From assembly GCA_003116975.1 (NCBI GenBank), contig BGKB01000155.1:1-64000 (forward strand): DNA of 64,000 nt, in the 5' to 3' direction. Shown here piece after piece: positions 48,100-58,000 of this stretch (position 1 is its first letter; each line of letters begins with the position of its first letter). Under the pieces are notes generated by a model. The model was not told the origin of the DNA, searched no databases, and was given only the letters and a program-made list of their open reading frames with translations. This DNA comes from Aurantiochytrium sp. KH105 (Eukaryota > Sar > Bigyra > Thraustochytrida > Thraustochytriidae). The translations under genes were made by a program, and so were the position numbers.

Positions 48100-51000
48100 A
48101 TGGCCATCGTCCGACTCAGCGACATCGATGATGGCAACGACGAACAGATGCCTGCTGCAGGATGGGAGCCCGAACAGAACCGTGCACGGGACTCTACACG
48201 CAGGAGAAACGGCGTTTCGGAAAACAGCAGGCCGTCAGACGTCTTTCATGGCAGAAGAGACTCAATCGCTTCCACATGCAGCAGCCTCTCCGGCGTTCCA
48301 CAAAAAGACCCTGGGCAGGTAGACCCCTACTTTGAGGGAAGATTCGGCTTTGGCCAGTATCCCATCGTGTTTCAGCCCATTGTTCTCCGTTGTGTCTCGC
48401 GAGAGAACCCAATACGAAAGGTATGCATCGCCATCGTGCGTCATCTCGCCTTTGAAACAATCGTTCTCACTCTCATCTTGGCCAACACAATCACCATGGC
48501 ACTTTGGGACCCCGTAGACGACGTTCTGGGCATACATTCTACCGTCAATCAGGTCATACAAGAGCTCGAGTGGGTTTTCTTGCCCGCATTTACGCTCGAG
48601 GCCATTATTAAAATCATCGCCCAGGGTGCTTTTGTCCGGCCCTCGGGGTACTTTCTCGAACTTTGGAATTGGCTCGACTTTACAATCGTTCTTCTTGGGT
48701 GGATCCCCGTTCTTATTACCGTATTTTCACCCTCAACAGGCTCCAGCGTCACCTCGAGCCTCACCGTTTTTCGAATGATCCGGGTCTTGCGCCCGCTTCG
48801 AGCGCTCCAATTCTTTCCTAATCTCCGGAACCTTGTAAAGGCCATTCTCGGTGCTGCCATGTCCATTGGCGCCGTCTTCCTGCTTTGCATTTCTGCACTC
48901 CTCGTGTTCTCCATCGTTGGCATCACGCTCTTCAAAGGCAAACTGCGGCAGCATTGCGGCATTCCAAATGATCCTCGTACAGGGACATGGGCGATCCCCA
49001 GCGATCAGGTTGATTTATTCTGCAGCATGAATCCCGAGAGTCACGGGCGCAGCTGTCCGACTGGCCTCGAGTGCATCGCGACCGATTTCAACCCGGCCAG
49101 CGGCCTTCAGAGTTTTGACAACCTTGGCGTTGCGCTGCTCACGGTACTCCAGATCATCACTGAAGAAGGATGGTCCGGCATCATGTTTTCTCTATTCGAC
49201 ACAACCTTTCACGTGGTTGGCATTTACTTTGTCCTCCTCATTCTTTTCGGAAGTTATATCATGGCCAATTTGCTCGTGTCTGCACTCAGCGTCAACTATA
49301 TGCTCGTCCGCAAAGAGGAGAAACACAAGTCAGGTCTCGAAGCGGAACGAACTGACTTCATGGATCAGGTTGTGGCCGACGCAGAAGCTCGTCACATTGC
49401 CCTGCAAAAGTTTCTCAGTCATCCTGTCGAACAGCAAATTCGTCAAATGGAGATGCGGCTCATGTATTCATACGAACAAAATCGCGACACACCGGGCTAC
49501 AACCTCGTTACGGACGAAATGTACTATGCTTTTTACGCTCGGAACATCGCGCGTTATTCGCGTTTTCGCAAAAGGCTCACGAGGAGTCTTCGTCGCCAAT
49601 CTCTTTTACACCAGCGTTCGGGCCGTCAGCACCGCATCAGCACGCTCATGCCCCCGGACTTTTCATCATCACTACGATCTCTGCACGACAATCAACAACA
49701 GCAACAGCAACAGCAATCAGATACAACTACCATCAATATAACTTCTTCGCAGGATGGACACGGCCACAAGTCCAAGCTCAGGATGCGGAGTCGTGATGAT
49801 GGCTTCGCAGATTCATTCCCAACAATGCATGACATGTACCAGGCTTATCCAAGGGATCGGACCGCCTCGACCGGTGCCGACACATCGGATGGCCTTTTGC
49901 TCGAAGACATCGAGATGGGCACTATGTCTTCGAAAAAGGAGCGTCCATCATCGTCGTCGTCGTCGTCGTCGTCATCGTCATCTTCTTCCTCTTTAGCCGC
50001 AACCTCTGCATCCGACCCGATCGAAAATGCGCCGTTGGACTCAAGATTCACAGATGCGCGTCCTGCTGGGCTGTCCATTGGCAGTGATGTATCAGACTTG
50101 TCTGGGTACTTTGATGCTCTCGAACGCCGCAGCTCAACGCGTCTGGATGCAGACATCCACGCCGCGCAGATTGTTCAGGTCGATGAACCAAAAGACAATG
50201 ACGTCCGTGCGTCTGCGAATGCTTCTCAGTCTGAGGATCCCAACGCTGTCCCGACAACCTCTCAGCACACAAAGGCATCGCCTGGCGATAAGGGGGCATC
50301 CAGCTTCCCCAGATCAGAGCGTACATTGCGAACCCTCCAGAAACTTGGGTCCGAAAATACGGCATTCTCGTCTGTGCCCGCCACGCTGAGTGAGGCTGAC
50401 GACAGCGCAAGCGATAGCACAGATGCAATCTGGATGCCTTACGGGATGAGGGAGAATGCACCGAAATGGCGTGCAGCCCTGCACAAGCACATAGTGGCCA
50501 AAGCGTGGTTCAAGCTTGTTGCTCTCGGGCTCATCTTGCTCAACACCATCATCCTGGCATCCGAGTACTTTCTTCAGCCATCATGGCTCTCAGAACTTCA
50601 GACGATCTCCAACCTTGTCTTCCTCGTGCTCTTCACGATCGAAACGATCTTACGCATTATAGCCGAAGGCCGCAGGTACTACTTTCACTTTTGGTTCAAC
50701 CGCTTCGACTTTTTCATCATTCTCATGGGCTATGTTGAGCTTTTGCTCGATGGCAATGTGGCCTCCGTTTTCCGGCTCCTTCGCATTTTGCGCTTTTTCA
50801 AGCTTGCTCACTATTGGCCTACCTTCAACGACCTCATTGTCGCGGTAGATGCAACAGTGAAGCAACTCTTTCCTTTTCTCGTCTTCTTTGGCATCTTTCT
50901 GTACATTTTCACCGTTTCGGGTCTCCAGCTTCTCGGTGGCCGCCTTGCTCTCGAGTTCGAAATTCAAGAGGCCGACTACGTCTATCCAGTCGGCGTCGAG

Positions 51001-54000
51001 CCTCCACCCGACGTTCTGTCTGAGCCGCAGCGCAATCCTGAATTTGACTGCACCGCAGAGGTCGGCAACTTTTACCGTCAACTCGACAACGGAACCTTTA
51101 TATGGCATTGCCCGCTCCGGACAAACTACGACACCTTCCTCTGGTCCCTCGTCACGAGCTTTCAGGTCATTTCGGGCGAGGACTGGAACAGCGTCATGGC
51201 CTCTGCCGTCGAGCTCACGGGTCAAGAGGCCTTTGTCCTCTATTACGTCTTCCTCATTCTCTTTGGAACCTACATTGTGCTCAACTTCTTTCTTGCCATC
51301 CTCGTCGACACCTTTGTCGAACTACACATGGAGCGCAAGGAACTCAAACGAAAAAAAAGGCTTCTCAAAGCTCTTCGCGCTGCGAATAGGCTTCGCCGTT
51401 CGGAAGCCACCGAGAGTACTGCTGCAGGCAGTCCTGAAAACAACAACAACAACAACAACGAAACGCCGCCCATTTCGCTCGTCGCCATCCGCGAGCATGT
51501 GGCCTTGCCAGACGCTCACCTGGAGCAAGAGCATTCCCTCTCACCCATGAGCCCGCCCACGGGTCAAACTGCAGATACCTCATCCTATGCTGGTAGGTCT
51601 GGCGCTCTGCTCTCTCCATTGCGGGAGTCTTCACCCAAGCCGCCTCCATCCCAAGTTGCACGGGCCGCAGTTTCACCGGTTGGCGACGATGGTGACTCCC
51701 AGACCACCGAAGCGCTTGCGCGTTCCCTCGCGACTTCGTTACGCATGGGTGTCCACATTGGAAATCGAACCTCGCCATCGCCGCCTCCCACAAGTCCTCT
51801 CATGGATCGTACTGCAGAAAGCTCGAGCCCGCATGTGAATGCTTTCAGCGAAAACGCTGAATTAAACTCTACTATGAACAGCTTCTCGAGCTCTACAAGT
51901 TCACGGCCCGCGGCAGCCAAAGCGGAACACTGCGAGGAAGGAGCCAAGAAAAGACCCCGAGCACGCAAGGCATCCTCGCTGCAAGACATTCTTGCCAAAG
52001 AGAACCTACGCGTCTATGATCTTTCCGAGTCGGAAGTGCTGGAACTCGATGCCTTTCAGCACAATTCTCTCTTCTTCGTCCCACCCAAAAATTCGCTGCG
52101 TCTTCGTGCAGCTGTTCTCGTGCACAAAGCTTGGTTTGACATGTTCATTCTTCTCAACATCTTTGTCAGCTGCGTGCTACTGGCCCTCGATACACCCACC
52201 AGCACGCTCAATCGCAACGTACTCGACGCATTCAACATCTTCATCACCGTTGTTTTCACAATCGAAGCTGCTCTGAAGATCTTTGCCTTTGGCTTTGTCT
52301 TCAAGCCGGGGTCTTACCTCCGAAATTCATGGAACGTGCTGGACTTCTCTATTGTAGTTGTCTCGCTCGTGGACATTTGCCTGCCGTCAGCCGACACGTC
52401 TTTGCTTCAGGTTTTCCGGGCGCTTCGGGCGCTGCGCCCGCTACGAACGGTGCGCAAATTTGAAGGTTTGCGCATCGTCTTTTCTTCGCTTACTCGGGCC
52501 TTCGTCCCTTGCGCTCAGGTATTGGCCCTCTGTCTTCTCTTTTACATTGTCTTTTCCATTTGCAGCACCACCTTTTTTCTCGGGAGACTGCACGCCTGCT
52601 ATACGTGCACAACAGACGGTGGCAGCTCGGGGCTTGAGCAGTGTTCTCGCAACTACACATCGACCTCGCCGGACTGCTTCCTGTATCCGCAATACGGCGT
52701 GACCGAGGTGCAATGTCCAGCCGCGCGTCGCTGTACTGGAACCATCGAGCTTGCAGATGGCTCAAATGCGACGCTTCGCTGGCTAAACCCAACGTATGGA
52801 AGTCTCGATGCCTACGAACCATACGCCAAGACGTACACCTTTGACACTTTTTACGAGTCTCTATTGCTTCTCTTTGAGATTTCGTCAATGGAAATCTGGA
52901 TGGAGCCCATGTACATGGTCACAGACGCCACCTCAATTGGATTTGGTCCAGTTCGAGGGAGCAACGATGTTGCCTCGCTCTTTTTCATTGTATTTCTCTT
53001 TACGTTGCAGTTCTTCATGCTTCAGGTCTTTGTCGCCGTCCTGATTGACACATATTTTGACTCGGCCGACTCGGAGCGTGGCGACGCCTTCATGACGCCC
53101 GAGCAGCGGGCTTGGGTCGACTACAACCGCCGAGCCATTGCCCGTCCTTTCAAGCCGGACGCCAGACTCCACAAACCTCCAGGCCGTGTGCGCGCCTGGT
53201 GTCACTACATCGTCACGAGCAAGCACTTTGATGTCACCATCATGGTTGTCATCTTGCTGAATACAGTTCTTCTCATGTCGGACCACTATCCATCCTCGGA
53301 CACCTACGACGTCGTGGCAACGGTGCTTGACTCTGTCTTTGGTTCAATCTACGTCTGCGAGGCTGCTTTCAAAATTATCGGGCTTGGGCCTCGTGCCTAC
53401 TTCAAACTCGGCGCCAATCTTTTCGACTTTGTCATTGTGCTGGCTGTCGTCATCAACTGGATCGTCACGGTGGTGCCTGCTACAGCCAACGAGGCGGGCC
53501 ATCTCTTGCAAGCCATCGAGGCAATCCGCGTCCTGCGCGTCCTGCGCCTGCTCCAGCGCGTGCCACCCGTGCGTCCACTCATCAGCACGCTCATTTACAC
53601 CATGTACCCTCTGCTGAACACGCTGGCCATCATCTTTCTCGTCAACTTCATTTATGCCATTCTTGGTATTCAGCTTTTTGGCAATATTGATGCCAACGAC
53701 TTTCCCGCCGACGAGATGCAATATCTGTCCGAGTACATCAACTTCCAGACTTTTCTAAGGGCCTTCATCACTCTTTTCGTCATGACCACTGGCGAAAGTT
53801 GGAATGGTGTTATGCACGAGCTGTCGTACGTTTCGCGACACGCAGTGTGGTACTGCGTCAGCTTTGTCGTCATCATGCAGCTCCTGCTGATCAACCTCTT
53901 TGTAGCTGTTGTGCTTGCGAGCTTTGCCTCTCAATTTGAGCGGAGCAAAAAGGGCGCTGCAAAGGACCACATTGATGAAAATGCGCTCAAGGACTACAAT

Positions 54001-54903
54001 GCTCAATGGAACAGCGTTCATCTGAGCTATGTACGCGATCTCGAGGTTGTGTATCGTGCCGAGGAAAAACGGGTCGGCTCAGATCATCCGCCTGTCGCCC
54101 TCGATCGAGCGGCCAAGCTTCTCGAACAGGCGCGCGCCAACCCGCTCTTCTTGCCGGCCACCAAGTTCCCTGACCTCATGCTCCGCCTCAAGGCTCCGCT
54201 CGGCTTCCGCAAACGCTCCAAAAAGGCGCGCTTCTCGGCGGGGGACGTTATGCGCTACGTTCGAGATCGCCACATTCCCGTAACGCGCGACGGCATGATC
54301 CATTTCCACGCCACCTTGCGGGCTCTCATTGACATTAACGTCCTGCAAGGTCAAGTCCCGGAGGACGTCGAGAAATTTCTGCAAATCAAGCTCAGCTCCT
54401 ATACGCGCGGCATCGAGTTCTCTGGCGTCACCGAATCTTCAGCCATTGATCAGCGTCCGAACAAGCATCGTCGTCGCAACGCCGCATTGAAACAAATCAA
54501 GCGTCTTGGGAGCTTGTCGCCGGCGCTGCGTACAAGCTCATCACGGCAAGCGGGTGATGACGCCACGTCGGCTTCGACGCACATTGAATTGTACGACCAA
54601 GATCGGACTCTCGATGATGGGTCTCGCCACGCAGCTCGCAACAGTGAGACCGAAGCTGGTGAAGAGACCGCAACGGAGATGGAGACTCGCTCCATGTCCT
54701 CAGAACCGTCTCTCTCACGCATTCTAGCGCGTGAGCAGATCAAGAAGCTCGTCCATAACTACGCAATTCTCTGGCGTATTCGTCAAATGCGCAAGCACGG
54801 CGTCAGTGAAGCCAAGATTCGAGATTATGTTCTTCAAACTGACGCGGACTTTCTGCAGTCCGTTCCTCAAATCCCGGGCGTCACCTATCCCAGCGTCCCC
54901 TAA
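48100..54903 (+). CDS. Four-domain voltage-gated cation channel, calcium-type (EEEE filter)
   Basis: A 2267-residue pore protein with four repeats of six helices in one uninterrupted frame. S4 sensors are RMIRVLRPLRALQ (I), FRLLRILRFFK (II), FRALRALRPLRTVRK (III) and IRVLRVLRLLQR (IV). Pore loops give one acidic residue each: Glu356 (ITEEGW), Glu1027 (SGEDWN), Glu1598 (SMEIWM) and Glu1899 (TGESWN). EEEE is the calcium-selective pattern of Cav channels, unlike DEKA sodium filters. Domain III has a Cys-rich extracellular loop before the pore (HACYTCTTDGG...CPAARRC). The I-II linker is long with Gln and Ser runs; the II-III linker is Ser/Pro-rich. The C-terminus has FLPATKFPDLMLRLKAPLGF, like the Cav region after the EF-hand, and an IQ-like helix (HNYAILWRIRQMRKHG). 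The likely role is plasma-membrane or ciliary calcium entry. The frame opens at a TTG; the ATG three codons on is used. Confidence 0.93.
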   Translation: MAIVRLSDIDDGNDEQMPAAGWEPEQNRARDSTRRRNGVSENSRPSDVFHGRRDSIASTCSSLSGVPQKDPGQVDPYFEGRFGFGQYPIVFQPIVLRCVSRENPIRKVCIAIVRHLAFETIVLTLILANTITMALWDPVDDVLGIHSTVNQVIQELEWVFLPAFTLEAIIKIIAQGAFVRPSGYFLELWNWLDFTIVLLGWIPVLITVFSPSTGSSVTSSLTVFRMIRVLRPLRALQFFPNLRNLVKAILGAAMSIGAVFLLCISALLVFSIVGITLFKGKLRQHCGIPNDPRTGTWAIPSDQVDLFCSMNPESHGRSCPTGLECIATDFNPASGLQSFDNLGVALLTVLQIITEEGWSGIMFSLFDTTFHVVGIYFVLLILFGSYIMANLLVSALSVNYMLVRKEEKHKSGLEAERTDFMDQVVADAEARHIALQKFLSHPVEQQIRQMEMRLMYSYEQNRDTPGYNLVTDEMYYAFYARNIARYSRFRKRLTRSLRRQSLLHQRSGRQHRISTLMPPDFSSSLRSLHDNQQQQQQQQSDTTTINITSSQDGHGHKSKLRMRSRDDGFADSFPTMHDMYQAYPRDRTASTGADTSDGLLLEDIEMGTMSSKKERPSSSSSSSSSSSSSSSLAATSASDPIENAPLDSRFTDARPAGLSIGSDVSDLSGYFDALERRSSTRLDADIHAAQIVQVDEPKDNDVRASANASQSEDPNAVPTTSQHTKASPGDKGASSFPRSERTLRTLQKLGSENTAFSSVPATLSEADDSASDSTDAIWMPYGMRENAPKWRAALHKHIVAKAWFKLVALGLILLNTIILASEYFLQPSWLSELQTISNLVFLVLFTIETILRIIAEGRRYYFHFWFNRFDFFIILMGYVELLLDGNVASVFRLLRILRFFKLAHYWPTFNDLIVAVDATVKQLFPFLVFFGIFLYIFTVSGLQLLGGRLALEFEIQEADYVYPVGVEPPPDVLSEPQRNPEFDCTAEVGNFYRQLDNGTFIWHCPLRTNYDTFLWSLVTSFQVISGEDWNSVMASAVELTGQEAFVLYYVFLILFGTYIVLNFFLAILVDTFVELHMERKELKRKKRLLKALRAANRLRRSEATESTAAGSPENNNNNNNETPPISLVAIREHVALPDAHLEQEHSLSPMSPPTGQTADTSSYAGRSGALLSPLRESSPKPPPSQVARAAVSPVGDDGDSQTTEALARSLATSLRMGVHIGNRTSPSPPPTSPLMDRTAESSSPHVNAFSENAELNSTMNSFSSSTSSRPAAAKAEHCEEGAKKRPRARKASSLQDILAKENLRVYDLSESEVLELDAFQHNSLFFVPPKNSLRLRAAVLVHKAWFDMFILLNIFVSCVLLALDTPTSTLNRNVLDAFNIFITVVFTIEAALKIFAFGFVFKPGSYLRNSWNVLDFSIVVVSLVDICLPSADTSLLQVFRALRALRPLRTVRKFEGLRIVFSSLTRAFVPCAQVLALCLLFYIVFSICSTTFFLGRLHACYTCTTDGGSSGLEQCSRNYTSTSPDCFLYPQYGVTEVQCPAARRCTGTIELADGSNATLRWLNPTYGSLDAYEPYAKTYTFDTFYESLLLLFEISSMEIWMEPMYMVTDATSIGFGPVRGSNDVASLFFIVFLFTLQFFMLQVFVAVLIDTYFDSADSERGDAFMTPEQRAWVDYNRRAIARPFKPDARLHKPPGRVRAWCHYIVTSKHFDVTIMVVILLNTVLLMSDHYPSSDTYDVVATVLDSVFGSIYVCEAAFKIIGLGPRAYFKLGANLFDFVIVLAVVINWIVTVVPATANEAGHLLQAIEAIRVLRVLRLLQRVPPVRPLISTLIYTMYPLLNTLAIIFLVNFIYAILGIQLFGNIDANDFPADEMQYLSEYINFQTFLRAFITLFVMTTGESWNGVMHELSYVSRHAVWYCVSFVVIMQLLLINLFVAVVLASFASQFERSKKGAAKDHIDENALKDYNAQWNSVHLSYVRDLEVVYRAEEKRVGSDHPPVALDRAAKLLEQARANPLFLPATKFPDLMLRLKAPLGFRKRSKKARFSAGDVMRYVRDRHIPVTRDGMIHFHATLRALIDINVLQGQVPEDVEKFLQIKLSSYTRGIEFSGVTESSAIDQRPNKHRRRNAALKQIKRLGSLSPALRTSSSRQAGDDATSASTHIELYDQDRTLDDGSRHAARNSETEAGEETATEMETRSMSSEPSLSRILAREQIKKLVHNYAILWRIRQMRKHGVSEAKIRDYVLQTDADFLQSVPQIPGVTYPSVP
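49946..49990 (+). repeat. Coding TCG/TCA repeat (poly-Ser) in the channel I-II linker
   Basis: TCATCGTCG units followed by TCTTCTTCC encode about 16 serines in the cytoplasmic loop between domains I and II. A CAGCAA poly-Gln run lies just upstream (49693-49716). Confidence 0.85.
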
Positions 54904-55047
54904 GGACTTTAGAATTGTCTTTTCTTCTTCATTGTGCTCTGCTCTGCGGAATAGATTTTCCTCTTGATCAGCATGTTTCCAGGCCAAGCCGGAAATAGGA
55001 AATGGAAAGAAAGCCTTGTTGTGAGTTTCTAAAAACCTGTAATTGCT
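54904..55047. other. Short convergent intergenic region
   Basis: Only 144 bp separate the stop codons of the channel (+) and the TMEM131-like gene (-), so their 3' untranslated regions probably overlap. T-rich on the + side. Confidence 0.6.
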
Positions 55048-58000
55048 CTACTGTAAAGAGAGGGCACGGAGGATGCCGAAAGGTTCGTCTTCTTCTTCAT
55101 CGTTGCCTCGATGGGCCGGCCCTGTCAGTGTTGCGCTGGCTTCGTCATCCGACGAAAGACGCACATGACCTCTACGTGGAGTATAATTTTCCATGCCCGG
55201 GGGCGGCATGGGGGGAGGCGGGAGCACAGGTTGACTTAGGCTTGACCACGGCGTGACGTCGCGAGCTACCGAAGAAAAATCAGGTAAGCCAAGACGGTCA
55301 TCATGCTTCTCAGCCGATGAGAAATCGGGCAGACCAAGACGGTCGTCCTCCTTGTGATCTCCTCCGCCTGCATTTCCACGCGGAGACGCGTTCGATGGCA
55401 AAAAGTAAGAGGTAGTACCAAACGGGTCCGTCGGGGCTGATGTGTCCATACGAAAACTCGGTAATAGCTGAGGCCCAAAAAAGCTAGCTGGGCCGAGAGA
55501 AGGACTCGATTCCTGATCTTTCGGCAAGCCCTGAGACAATGCTCCCGTACTGCTGTCCGAGCTCGAAGTGCTACCCAGACTTCGACTACTCTCAGCGCTG
55601 CCCATGGTATTCAGACCACGATACTTTGTACGCTCGGGTCGACGTGACGGCGTGGCGTCACTCTCGTGTTCCCGAGATGGCGTCACGTCATGCAAGGCAT
55701 GTTCGAGTGAATTGGTGTTTCCGTGCGCCAATGACGACTTTGTAGCGCGGCCATTGCCGCGGCCCAACGAGGGTCGCCGCGGTCGACGTCTCCAAGAAGC
55801 ATCTTCTGCGCCTCCACTTGAGCCGTGCAAGGCAGATGGTGATGGTGATGTCTTGTTCCAGGCATTTCCACGGCCGCGATCACTGTCGCCACCTCCGCCT
55901 GTGTCCCCACCAGTTCTGTGGTTGGGTGTGAAAGAAGGTGCAAGCGGCGGTCGACCCGATAAACGAGACGCAAGTCGAGTCGAGTCTTCGAAATGTTCAG
56001 CGTGCTCGGCATGAGTGGGTGCCTGTGACTTTTTCCATGGAGCTTGCAAAGGCCGGCGCACACCCGCGTCGTCGCCGCCACCGCTTACGCCAATTCTCCC
56101 ACGAGACCTTGTCCGAGCTCTTGTATTGCCTGTTGGTACCGATGGCGAGAGCCATTTCTTCCCCTCCGAAGCGGCATGCGACTTTGGGCCGTTCGCGCTT
56201 GCCTGAGTAGACTTGTTGTCACGACGTCGCAGAGACGGGGCCTCGGGCACTGCCGAGGATGAGCCCTTTGCTCGACTCGCGCCGCGTGCCATGTCACCAG
56301 CTTGCAGTCCCGATTCATCCCCGAGGCCGTGTGACAACGACAGATCGTCCCCGGCTCTCGACTCCGCGACATGATCACTTGCAAATGAAAATACCGATCC
56401 GTCGGAAGCATGCGAAAGTGGCGTCGCTAAGGCTTCGGATCTCCCGTCCGGCGAGGCACGCAGACAAATATCTTCAGGTCGCAAAAGCTTGACCGGGGTA
56501 CTGTGAACCGAGCCCGAGAACGATTTTCGCGAACTTCGCGAGTCTGGGGTTGATAAATGATCCTTAGAATTCTTTGGCGCAATGTGCTCGTCACCGCTCA
56601 CCTCCTCCTTGGTCTGGGCCATCAAATCTGTTTCGATGACAGTACCAGAGTCTTCTTGCTGAGCTATTGAACCGTCATCTTTGCAGCTCTCTAGGCCATT
56701 TGCATTTGCCTGTGACGGCGCATTCTCCTTCAACTCCATTGCTGGTTGGCCGGAATTTGCGGTAAGAGGCTTTTGGGGCTTGGTTGCTGAGACAGATATA
56801 CTTGTAATGTCTTTCTCTTCCTCTTCCTCTTCTTTCTTCCCCTCTTCCTCCTCTTCGAGCTTTGCTGGGGCCGGAGCCGTAGGAACTTTCAACCCTTCCG
56901 GGCTGTAATAACGTTTTGGAAGAACGTAAAAGACAGCAAGAAAGACTGCGAGCAGCGCGATACGTACGCACCAAGTGTTCTCCAAAGAAGACTGCATCCA
57001 ACGGGAAGTGCCCTCCCAGTATAGACGATGCTGAGTGGCTCTACATTCAGCCAAGACATCCTTGTGAATTGCAAGTGCAACGCCAAACGTGTGCATCTGC
57101 TCTTTGTTGACCGCGACTTCCACAACTCCACCTGCGTGAGTAACGCTGCAATCCATGGTAAGCTCGAGGTCGAATGTGATCGATTTTCCGGGCTTGAGGC
57201 GTCTCGGAAACACGCCTTCATTTCTTGCGCGGGCCAACAACGTTGGCGTGCGAGACTGCACGCGTACGCTTGCGAGGCTGATCTCCTCTCTCCCCGAACT
57301 CCATAGGATCGCTTGCTGCACCGTGTGCAAACCAATCGAGTTCTTCGAGACTTGATCTACAGTGAAGTCCTGGGTGCAGGGGCTTTCGTCGCAAGCTTGC
57401 ATGACCACGTGCAAAGTTTCGCAGCTCTCCGCATCAAGAGCATCAGAGAGCGGGTTCGTCACCCTTGGCACGGCCGAGAGCGCACTTTCGTTCGCTTTTC
57501 GGACAAGTGACATGTGCAAGGGTGCGATGATCCCTTGGCCGGTCAACGGGATCGAAATGGGCCCGGTAAGATTCGTCTCGAGCCGAACGGTGGCAGAAAG
57601 CGAGCCATCGCGGACGTGCACCGCTCGTGGCGAAAAATAGATCGGACCAAGATCCGCAAATCCTTGCGGCGGAATTACAAACGCCTCGCTCGACGCGTTC
57701 GCAGCGAGACTAAAGGGCAGAGGTTTCTCCTCCCCCCGACAAAGAGCGGAGTCCTTCGGGACAGTAATACTGTCGAGGCGAGCCTCCATGGGACGTTGAC
57801 GCGATGGATTGAACACACGCAACCGTCTTGCCCTGCGTGCTCCAATCATTGTGGACGCAAAGTGCAAGTCTGTGGCGGGCAGCTTGGGGCATTGAACACG
57901 ATCGACACTTACCGGGAGAGCGAAGCGAAGGCCGCTCAGATTCGACACCACAAAGACCTCGGGACGGAAATATACAAGATGTGATTGGCCTGGCGCCTCA

